Positions 25,941-32,311 of a stretch of 64,000 nt of DNA are shown in pieces. How positions within the stretch are numbered: the first letter of the stretch is position 1; each line of letters starts with the position of its first letter. The notes beneath the pieces are model-generated. The model searched no databases, had not been told where the DNA came from, and saw only the letters and a program-made list of their open reading frames with translations. The stretch covers positions 1-64,000 of the forward strand of contig JAFXGO010000008.1 of NCBI GenBank assembly GCA_017520185.1, in the 5' to 3' direction. The translations under genes and the position numbers were made by a program. The stretch comes from Elusimicrobiaceae bacterium (GTDB lineage Bacteria; Elusimicrobiota; Elusimicrobia; Elusimicrobiales; Elusimicrobiaceae).

Positions 25941-26099
25941 ATGAAAAACCGTAAAATAGTCAAATTAAATCAAAATGAAACGGTATTTATTGATTACCAT
26001 ACCCCTAGTGGAATAAAACGTAGGACATTATTATTGATGGGGTCCCAATTAATATCGTGGGAAATAACATTAAGGAAATTTGAAAATGAGCAAGCATAA
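25941..26099 (+). CDS. Small protein overlapping the integrase start
   Basis: 52 residues starting MKNRKIVKLNQNETVFIDYH. GAAAGG lies upstream. It overlaps the integrase by 14 nt in another frame, so it may couple int translation or act as a second directionality factor. No known domain. Confidence 0.45.
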   Translation: MKNRKIVKLNQNETVFIDYHTPSGIKRRTLLLMGSQLISWEITLRKFENEQA

Positions 26100-27096
26100 A
26101 GGTATTAGAATAAATAAAGAAAAAGGAACGATAACCCTGGATTATCGTGATAAACAAAAGAAGAGACATCGTGAGACAATTACAGGAAGTCTTACTTTTG
26201 CAAAAGAATTATTAGCAAAGCGTCGAGCGGAAATTGCGGAAGATAAATTTTTTCCAGACCGCCAAAAACAGAAACTGACATTTATGGAAGCGGCAGATAA
26301 GTATTGGGCTCTGCATCTATCAAAAAAGAAAAGTGCACTTAAAATGAAATATACGCTTGAATATTTGAAGAAGCAGTTTGGGAATATTCCGTTGGCTAGT
26401 ATAACGGCAGAAGAAGTTCAGAAATTTTATAACGAACGAATGGCTGAAACAACATCATCCACCGCTAACAGACATTTAACGTTGATGAATGCGATTATCA
26501 ATAAAATGATAAAACTTAAAATCTACAAAGGTGAAAATCCTTGTGTAGGCGTGGTTAAGGAAAAAGAACAGCCCGCACGTGAAAGATACCTAACCAAAGA
26601 GGAAATTAGGGATGTGCTAACTTATGTGCCTGAGCGTTCACAAAATCTGATAGCATTGGCCATATCTACGGGTATGAGACAAGGCGAAATTATGAACCTG
26701 GATTGGAAAGATATTGATTTTACAAGTAACATTATCAACGTAGATAAAACAAAATCAGGTAAGAAACGAAGGGTTCCAATGATGGCTTCTTTGAAGAATT
26801 TGTTAATGAATATGAATCCTCAAAGAAATGGCAAAATATTTACCCTATCTGTTAAACAAGTGAATTACGACTTTAAGCACGCGTTAGAACAGGCCAAAAT
26901 TGAAAATTTCCGTTTTCACGATTTAAGACACACATTCGCTAGCCATTTTATGATGAATGGAGGAAATCTTTATACATTGAAAGAGATTTTAGGCCATTCA
27001 GACATTCGGATGACTCAGCGGTATGCCCAATTAAGTCCTGATTTTGCAAACGAATCTATAAAACTTCTGAATGATTTAGTTCCAGTTTTAGTGTAA
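26086..27096 (+). CDS. int: Tyrosine recombinase (phage-type integrase)
   Basis: 336 residues from ATG 26086 (AAGGA 9 nt upstream). An arm-binding domain (about 1-60), core-binding SAM-like domain (about 62-160) and catalytic domain with R198 (STGMRQGE), a Lys in the VDKTKSG hairpin, H278-x-x-R281 (HDLRHT), H304 (LGHS) and Y313 (RYAQ). All catalytic residues are present. It should catalyse integration at the tRNA-Arg(GCG) 3' end. It lies 2 kb from attR. Confidence 0.92.
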   Translation: MSKHKGIRINKEKGTITLDYRDKQKKRHRETITGSLTFAKELLAKRRAEIAEDKFFPDRQKQKLTFMEAADKYWALHLSKKKSALKMKYTLEYLKKQFGNIPLASITAEEVQKFYNERMAETTSSTANRHLTLMNAIINKMIKLKIYKGENPCVGVVKEKEQPARERYLTKEEIRDVLTYVPERSQNLIALAISTGMRQGEIMNLDWKDIDFTSNIINVDKTKSGKKRRVPMMASLKNLLMNMNPQRNGKIFTLSVKQVNYDFKHALEQAKIENFRFHDLRHTFASHFMMNGGNLYTLKEILGHSDIRMTQRYAQLSPDFANESIKLLNDLVPVLV

Positions 27097-27108
27097 GAGG
27101 TTATTACA

Positions 27109-27405
27109 ATGGAAAATCAAACTAATCAAAATACAATTAATGAAAACAATCAAAAAGCAACAAAACAAGAAATAAGGGTTAAACAAATGGAAATGACAAT
27201 CTACAGTTTCCCTAAAAATACATCCGAGGAAATACAATGTAAAATTGCTGATTATTCGGGCAAGTTATGTTTAGGATTGTATACCTATAAAAAACAACCT
27301 AATGGAACTCTAGAACCTACTAATAAAGGTATTTGTATGAAAGTAGAAACTTGGCAGGAATATTTACCTAAAGTATTAAAAGCGGCTCAAAATGCTCTAG
27401 AATAG
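27109..27405 (+). CDS. PC4/YdbC-like ssDNA-binding candidate
   Basis: 98 residues. A polar N-terminus is followed by a core (about 43-96). SGKLCLGLYTYKK, the turn NGTLEPTNKGICMKVETW and a final helix resemble the PC4 coactivator fold, where a GISL-x-VEQW element precedes the helix. It follows int by 12 bp. A role in binding single-stranded DNA during transfer or replication is inferred from the fold only. Confidence 0.45.
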   Translation: MENQTNQNTINENNQKATKQEIRVKQMEMTIYSFPKNTSEEIQCKIADYSGKLCLGLYTYKKQPNGTLEPTNKGICMKVETWQEYLPKVLKAAQNALE

Positions 27406-27432
27406 CCTTGCTTAACCCGATTATTGGAAATC

Positions 27433-27475
27433 CTACACATAGTCTGCTAAAAGTTATGTGTAGGCATTTTTTTTG
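27433..27475 (+). terminator. Terminator of the integrase operon, sharing AbiEi-type half-sites
   Basis: CCTACACATA (27433-27442) and TATGTGTAGG (27456-27465) form a stem followed by eight T. The same CTACACA half-site recurs just downstream. Confidence 0.8.
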
Positions 27476-27478
27476 CTA

Positions 27479-27514
27479 ATCTACACAAAAAAGTATTAGA
27501 ATATGTGTAGATTT
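27479..27514 (+). promoter_or_regulatory. Candidate AbiEi operator over the abiE promoter
   Basis: AATCTACACA (27479-27488) and TGTGTAGATT (27505-27514) are perfect inverted repeats flanking a TAGAAT-like -10 (27498). AbiEi-type antitoxins are known to repress by binding inverted repeats at their own promoter. Confidence 0.55.
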
Positions 27515-27533
27515 GAAAATAGGTGTTTGGGAA

Positions 27534-28100
27534 ATGGAACAACTAATTGGATATTTTACGACTAAACAACTTATACAGAAAGGACTTACTACATACAAGA
27601 TTCGCTCTTTGTGTGCACAGGAGATATTGCTTAAAATCAAAAAAGGTCTTTACCGAAATACAGAAATGTTCTACCAAGACCAAAGTTTTCTGGACGTATG
27701 TCAGGCAATTCCAACGGCTGTTGTTACCAGTTATTCCGCCTTGTCCTATTACGGACTTACTACCTTTATACCACAAGAAGTTTTTATTTGTATTCCCCAG
27801 AACCGAAAAATTACGAAAATAGATTATCCGCCTACTGTTCAGTACCGCAGGGATGTTGCTCTATTTAAAGAGCATATTGTTACAGAGAGACGAGATAAAT
27901 ATTCTTTTCGCATTTATGATATGGAAAAAGTAGTTTGCGATACCATCAAAAATCGCAAAACTATGGGAATGGACACGGTAAAAGAGGTTTTGCGAGAATA
28001 CCTAAAACACAAAGATAATAATTTACTGAAACTCTATGAAACCGCTAAAAAATGTAAAGTATTTGATGTCCTAGATGAATTCCTAACGGTAATGAGGTAA
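27534..28100 (+). CDS. abiEi: AbiEi-family antitoxin
   Basis: 188 residues from ATG 27534. The N-terminal winged helix (FTTKQLIQKGLTTYKIRSL, about 10-60) includes the LLKIKKGLYRN wing typical of AbiEi. A C-terminal antitoxin domain has YDMEKVVCDTIKNRK. It is a type IV antitoxin that represses its operon and counters AbiEii. It ends 3 nt before abiEii. Confidence 0.85.
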   Translation: MEQLIGYFTTKQLIQKGLTTYKIRSLCAQEILLKIKKGLYRNTEMFYQDQSFLDVCQAIPTAVVTSYSALSYYGLTTFIPQEVFICIPQNRKITKIDYPPTVQYRRDVALFKEHIVTERRDKYSFRIYDMEKVVCDTIKNRKTMGMDTVKEVLREYLKHKDNNLLKLYETAKKCKVFDVLDEFLTVMR

Positions 28101-28103
28101 ATT

Positions 28104-28958
28104 ATGCGACAAATTACAAATTTTGGGGCTTCAAACTTTAGAAAACTGTTACACCAGGCCAAAATCAATAAATTGGATTTTAATACATTACTAAAACGTT
28201 ATCTGCAGGAACGTTTCTTGTATCGATTATCCAAAAGTGCTTACAAAGATAATTTCATCTTGAAAGGCGGATTGTTGCTTGTTACTATTGATGTGCCTGC
28301 TTCCCGCCCAACAATGGATATTGATTTATTGACCCAGAAACTAAGTAGTAGCAAGATAAAAGAGGTCTTTAAAGAGATTTTGGCTATACAGTACCAAGAT
28401 GGTGTAACCTTTGATGGGGATTCTTTGCAAAGTGAACTTATCACCAAAGATGGGGCTTATCACGGTACGCGTCTTAAATTTAAAGCATATTTCAATGGAA
28501 GCAAGAATGATATGAGTATTGATTTGGGCTTGGGTGATGTGGTAGTCAATCCGCGTACTATTACTTTTCCTACTATTTTGAATGAAGATGCCCCTATTTT
28601 GACGGCGTATTCGCTAGAAACAATTATAGCGGAGAAAATGGAAGCGATGGCAAAATTATTACACGCCAACAGTCGTATGAAGGATTTTTATGATGTGTAT
28701 ACAATTCTTCATACCTATTCTTTGTCAGAAGAGTCCTTAATACAGGCTATTAACATCACTTTTAAAAACCGCCAAACTTCTTTAGAGAAATTACGAGCGG
28801 TATTAACACCTAATTTCTATAATTTAGATATAAAACAACCTCAATGGGAGGGATTTTTAAAAAAGAATAAAATTACTCAAGTTCCTGCAGAATTTAGTCA
28901 GGTTATAGCAGATATTGCCTTAAATCTGCCTAAAACTTTTATTAAAGAGGAAAAATAG
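28104..28958 (+). CDS. abiEii: AbiEii-family nucleotidyltransferase toxin
   Basis: 284 residues. DNA-polymerase-beta-type nucleotidyltransferase motifs are KGGLLL (54-59) and RPTMDIDLLT with D72 and D74. Later come MSIDLGLGD and the helical EKMEAMAKL...RMKDFYD block. Relatives transfer nucleotides to tRNA or other targets and arrest growth on phage infection. No broken motif is visible, so the toxin looks intact. Confidence 0.88.
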   Translation: MRQITNFGASNFRKLLHQAKINKLDFNTLLKRYLQERFLYRLSKSAYKDNFILKGGLLLVTIDVPASRPTMDIDLLTQKLSSSKIKEVFKEILAIQYQDGVTFDGDSLQSELITKDGAYHGTRLKFKAYFNGSKNDMSIDLGLGDVVVNPRTITFPTILNEDAPILTAYSLETIIAEKMEAMAKLLHANSRMKDFYDVYTILHTYSLSEESLIQAINITFKNRQTSLEKLRAVLTPNFYNLDIKQPQWEGFLKKNKITQVPAEFSQVIADIALNLPKTFIKEEK

Positions 28959-28970
28959 CCCATTTTAGAA

Positions 28971-28990
28971 AAAATGGACACTTTTTGGAC
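28971..28990 (+). repeat. Terminal 20-bp direct repeat, right copy
   Basis: Identical to 11868-11887. Between it and attR lies a 15-bp palindrome TTGTATC-C-GATACAA (about 29013) and a TTTCCC...GGGAAA pair. No gene lies in 28959-29060. Confidence 0.6.
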
Positions 28991-29060
28991 GCTTGGAAGT
29001 TTGAATTTTGTATCCGATACAATTTCCCGACGAGAAATTAAGTAAAAAGGGAAACGTGTC

Positions 29061-29111
29061 GTCAGCCTGCGGAGCTGAAGATACAAGTTCGATTCCTGTT
29101 GGGCGCACCAT
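29061..29111 (+). repeat. attR (partial tRNA-Arg copy)
   Basis: Perfect 51-bp copy of the tRNA-Arg(GCG) 3' half including CCA. It lacks the acceptor 5' half and D arm, so it is not a functional tRNA. Confidence 0.92.
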
Positions 29112-29113
29112 AT

Positions 29114-29140
29114 AAACCCCTCTAAAAAGAGGGGTTTTTT
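29114..29140 (+). terminator. Original tRNA-Arg terminator
   Basis: AAACCCCTC/GAGGGGTTTTTT stem directly after attR. It was presumably separated from its tRNA by island insertion. Confidence 0.85.
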
Positions 29141-29178
29141 TAAATTATCTGCCACGCAGAATTTAGTAGAGGAAAGTT

Positions 29179-30519
29179 ATGGATCCACTCAGCACCTTAC
29201 CAATAAAACACACCAAACCTAATGCCTGGGCACTTTTGCCTTTGTGGGTATTTTTAATTTCTTATGTGGTCGTTTCTGTTATAGCTGGTGACTTTTACAA
29301 AATGCCCATTACGGTGGCTTTTGTCATCGCCTCTGTAGTTGCTGTCGTCACGTCCAAAGGCAAAGATCTGACCACTAAAATTGAATCCTTTTGTAAAGGG
29401 GCGGCCGATGCCAACATTATGCTCATGGTTCTCATTTTTATTTTGGCCGGAGCCTTTGCCCAAACGACCAAAGCAATGGGAGCAGTGGAAAGTACGGTAA
29501 ATTTAACTTTGTGGATTCTTCCACAATCATTGTTGCTTCCCGGCTTATTTTTAGCTGCCTGTTTCGTGTCTATATCCGTAGGGACCTCTGTAGGAACAAT
29601 CGTGGCCTTGACCCCTGTAGCGGCCGGTATTGCCGCCAAAACGGGTATGCCTCCTGCTCTTATGACAGCGGCCGTAGTCAGCGGTGCTATGTTTGGAGAC
29701 AACCTCTCTTTCATTTCCGACACTACTATCGTTGCCACTCGCACACAAGGTTGCCGCATGAAAGATAAGTTTCGCACTAACTTTCGCATTGTTCTTCCTT
29801 TTGCCATTCTGACGGTTGTTTTGTACTTTTTGATCGGGCAAACGGATGGGGTTCCCTATCAAGTAGGAAAAGTAAATTGGATACATGTTTTGCCCTATTT
29901 AGCCGTCTTAGGGGCCGCCGTAGCCGGTGTTCACGTAATGACCGTACTGCTGGGCGGAACTATTTTGGCAGGTATTATCGGCTTATTAACAGGTGACTTT
30001 ACGATGTGGGGTTGGACCGGATCTATGGGGACAGGCATTACGGGCATGGGTGAGTTGATTGTCGTCACCATTTTAGCAGGCGGTATGTTGGAGATGATTC
30101 GCTTAAACGGTGGTTTTGACTGGATTATCCAAAAAATGACCGCACACACTAATTCTGTCAGAGGGGCAGAACTTTCTATTGCCGGTCTTGTCAGCTTTGC
30201 TAATCTCTGCACTGCCAACAACACTATTGCTCTTATCATGGCAGGCCCGATTGCCAAAGAAATAGCCACCCGCTTTAAAATTCCGGCTAACAGAAGTGCT
30301 AGTATTTTGGATATTTTCTCCTGTTTTGTACAAGGGGCCATTCCGTATGGAGCGCAACTTTTAATGGCAGCAGGACTGTCCAAACTTTCCCCCATCGATA
30401 TTATGCAATACCTTTATTACCCGTATTTGTTGGGAATAGGCGCTCTGTTGGCCATTTGGTTTGGATATCCTCGTAAAAAGAATAAAAAATCCGATAAGAA
30501 AAAAGAATCTGTCGCTTAA
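29179..30519 (+). CDS. nhaC: NhaC-family Na+/H+ antiporter
   Basis: 446 residues with about eleven hydrophobic segments. SVGTSVGTIVALTPVAAGIA and GAMFGDNLSFISDTTI are signatures of the NhaC family, and the C-terminal tail is Lys-rich. It exchanges Na+ for H+ across the inner membrane for pH and sodium homeostasis, which fits a sodium-coupled physiology with the SSS symporter at 59652. GAGGAAAG precedes the ATG. Confidence 0.85.
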   Translation: MDPLSTLPIKHTKPNAWALLPLWVFLISYVVVSVIAGDFYKMPITVAFVIASVVAVVTSKGKDLTTKIESFCKGAADANIMLMVLIFILAGAFAQTTKAMGAVESTVNLTLWILPQSLLLPGLFLAACFVSISVGTSVGTIVALTPVAAGIAAKTGMPPALMTAAVVSGAMFGDNLSFISDTTIVATRTQGCRMKDKFRTNFRIVLPFAILTVVLYFLIGQTDGVPYQVGKVNWIHVLPYLAVLGAAVAGVHVMTVLLGGTILAGIIGLLTGDFTMWGWTGSMGTGITGMGELIVVTILAGGMLEMIRLNGGFDWIIQKMTAHTNSVRGAELSIAGLVSFANLCTANNTIALIMAGPIAKEIATRFKIPANRSASILDIFSCFVQGAIPYGAQLLMAAGLSKLSPIDIMQYLYYPYLLGIGALLAIWFGYPRKKNKKSDKKKESVA

Positions 30520-30550
30520 AAAAATCCCCCGAATTTCGGGGGATTTTTTT
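30520..30550. terminator. Bidirectional terminator
   Basis: AATCCCCCGAA/TTCGGGGGATT stem with A and T runs between the convergent genes. Confidence 0.9.
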
Positions 30551-31308
30551 TACAAATGAAGCACTTTAAATCCAATACTTACCGTCCAATCCGAAGCCGG
30601 TAAATTTCCCCCCACTTTTCCTCCGCCACGCAAATAAACAGAGGCACCGGGATTAATCATAGTACCTATTTCTGCTTCAGGAGTAAAATTGGCTCGTGCG
30701 GAATTTTCATAATCGATGGTATAACGAGGGTCTATCATAACCCACCATTGATTATCCGACAAATAGCCCACAATGGCTCTAAAACGGCCCTTATCAATAT
30801 CTGCTCTATGTCCGTCCCCAATTGTAGACCAATATTGCTTATAGCCCGCTGCAAAAAAGAAATTGCTTTGCGGCATATATACGGTATAGATGGACGGACT
30901 AAACTGCAGTTTGCCCGTTCCGAGCAAATCATCGGTAGCCGTTGGGAAAACGAACTCAAAGGTTGTTCCAAAAGACCATGCCCCATATACATATTGGGTA
31001 GCCGTCAAAGCCAGAGAAACATCCCCCAAACCATTTTTACTTTTATCGGCAGATTCATAACGAGCCAAAGGTACTTCCAGACCAATATTTAAATGTTTAT
31101 TTAAAACAAAGCCCGTTTTAAATGTCATTTTGCTAACAGATGTACCGCCTGAATTTTCCAGCACTTCCAAAGATGGGTTAAACTCCAAAGACGTGACGTT
31201 TTCGGTTGGTACTACATCATGAATGATATAGTTTTTCTGCAGTTGGGCAAAACTGACTTGCGTCATACAAATCAGCATTGCTGCCGTTATTATTGTTTTC
31301 TTAAACAT
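30550..31308 (-). CDS. Outer-membrane beta-barrel-like protein, paralogue of 10813
   Basis: 252 residues with a signal peptide ending near SFAQ. Same block order as the protein at 10813: ENVTSLEFNPS, GLEVPLARY, GLGDVSL, FPTATDDLLGTGKLQFSPS, HRADI, DPRYTIDYEN and C-terminal FKVLHL. A GGGGGGAG site precedes the ATG. Role unknown; an outer-membrane channel or structural barrel is inferred. Confidence 0.72.
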   Translation of the reverse strand: MFKKTIITAAMLICMTQVSFAQLQKNYIIHDVVPTENVTSLEFNPSLEVLENSGGTSVSKMTFKTGFVLNKHLNIGLEVPLARYESADKSKNGLGDVSLALTATQYVYGAWSFGTTFEFVFPTATDDLLGTGKLQFSPSIYTVYMPQSNFFFAAGYKQYWSTIGDGHRADIDKGRFRAIVGYLSDNQWWVMIDPRYTIDYENSARANFTPEAEIGTMINPGASVYLRGGGKVGGNLPASDWTVSIGFKVLHL

Positions 31309-31388
31309 AACTCCCCCCTTTTTTATTACTGAATTATCTTTACGATACTAGATTAAATAAAATTAGGGAAGTCTAAAAAAAGATTAGA

Positions 31389-31832
31389 TTAACCACGAAT
31401 TTCTTTGCGCAGAAGAATGATTTGTTTTTCTAAATAATTATGAGCCTCTTGGCTTAAGTCCGTATTTTTACCAGACATAATATCGGCAGACAGAGCCTGT
31501 TCATAACAGTCCAAAGCGCGCTTCACATCGCGCACTGTTCCGGCGGCAAAGTTATACATATCTCCCATCAATAGCCAGACGGCAGGGTCTTTTTTATGAG
31601 CTGCCAAAATACACACCCATTTAAAAATAACAGGATAATATTTTTTATCATGATCTTTGTAATACAAATCTGCCAAACGGTACATCGCGCCTAAATCTCC
31701 TGTTTTGGCACGAGATTCTAATTCTTTATATTTTTGTCTTTTAGCTTGTGGAGAGATCGGATGTCTAAGCCACAACCCCCACCCCAAACAACAAACAAAA
31801 ATGAAGAAAAAGATAAAAAATATACTGGACAT
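31389..31832 (-). CDS. Membrane-anchored TPR/Sel1-like protein
   Basis: 147 residues from ATG 31832. An N-terminal membrane helix (SSIFFIFFFIFVCCLGW) is followed by Sel1-type helical repeats (GDLGAMYRLADLYY, AVWLLMGDMYNFAAG, ALDCYEQAL). A TATACT -10 lies 6 nt before this ATG, supporting it over a TTG at 31877 and suggesting a leaderless mRNA. Probably protein-protein interaction; partner unknown. Confidence 0.65.
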   Translation of the reverse strand: MSSIFFIFFFIFVCCLGWGLWLRHPISPQAKRQKYKELESRAKTGDLGAMYRLADLYYKDHDKKYYPVIFKWVCILAAHKKDPAVWLLMGDMYNFAAGTVRDVKRALDCYEQALSADIMSGKNTDLSQEAHNYLEKQIILLRKEIRG

Positions 31833-31838
31833 AAAATC

Positions 31839-31844
31839 AGTATA
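31839..31844 (-). promoter_or_regulatory. Probable leaderless promoter (TPR protein)
   Basis: -10 TATACT ends 6 nt (GATTTT) before the ATG at 31832, with no Shine-Dalgarno. Confidence 0.55.
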
Positions 31845-31920
31845 GATTATTTTGAGAAGAAAATAAAATAATTTCAAGATTCTTTTTTATTACTTTTAAA
31901 AATCAATTCTCTTAAACAAA

Positions 31921-31945
31921 AAACCCGCCTTTGACAGGCGGGTTT
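31921..31945 (-). terminator. Terminator of SWIB gene
   Basis: AAACCCGCC/GGCGGGTTT with a T-rich continuation on the minus strand. Confidence 0.85.
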
Positions 31946-31964
31946 CTATTTCACAAAAGCAAAA

Positions 31965-32219
31965 CTATTTTACGTTTTTGGAAATATATTTGCTCATGTC
32001 AAACATGCTGATTTGTTTTTCGCCTTCAAAAATAGCGGCTAATTTGTCATCAGAGTTGATCATGCGTTTATTTTTTTGATCTTGCAAACCATTCTTTTTA
32101 ATGTATTCCCACATTTTTTTCACGATTTCAGTTCTCGGAAGCGGGGTAGCACCTACCACAGCAGCGAGTTCGGCACTGGGGGTTAACGGGGCCATAAATT
32201 TTGCATTAGCTTTAGCCAT
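31965..32219 (-). CDS. SWIB/MDM2-domain protein
   Basis: 84 residues, nearly all SWIB fold: FMAPLTPSAELAAVVG, PRTEIVKKMWEYIKKNGLQD, KRMINSDDKLAAIF and MFDMSKYI. Bacterial copies occur alone or fused to topoisomerase in Chlamydiae and related groups; the role is undefined but chromatin/DNA-topology links are suspected. AGGAGAA precedes the ATG. Monocistronic. Confidence 0.88.
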   Translation of the reverse strand: MAKANAKFMAPLTPSAELAAVVGATPLPRTEIVKKMWEYIKKNGLQDQKNKRMINSDDKLAAIFEGEKQISMFDMSKYISKNVK

Positions 32220-32274
32220 ATGTAAATTCTCCTGTAATAAAGGTATATATTATTCTAGTAAATTATGCATGTAA

Positions 32275-32302
32275 TTGTAAGAGGGATTTCTCCCTCTTAC
32301 AA
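32275..32302 (-). terminator. Terminator of pckA
   Basis: Perfect 12-bp stem TTGTAAGAGGGA/TCCCTCTTACAA with a 4-nt loop, just after pckA. Confidence 0.75.
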
Positions 32303-32311
32303 TCAAAACAT

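Larger units (their letters stand above)
11693..29111. mobile_element. 17.4-kb integrated genomic island with defence cargo
   Basis: It is bounded by a perfect 51-bp direct repeat (11693-11743 and 29061-29111) formed by the 3' end of tRNA-Arg(GCG). Inside are a tyrosine recombinase, excisionase-like and HTH genes, a phage gene II/X-like Rep, an AbiA-like reverse transcriptase, an extended type III restriction-modification operon and an AbiE pair. No conjugation, capsid or mobilisation genes are visible. It could be a satellite or mobilisable island that depends on a helper. The left half is distinctly more AT-rich than the flanks. Confidence 0.9.

Noticed and set aside
28898-29155. 85-codon minus-strand frame across attR with an internal QQESNLYLQLRR-type segment
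   Set aside because: This peptide pattern is the antisense reading of a tRNA T-arm region and is a common false gene; it also covers attR and the terminator.
29295-30395. Long antisense frames over nhaC
   Set aside because: Shadow frames of a clear membrane protein gene without start signals.
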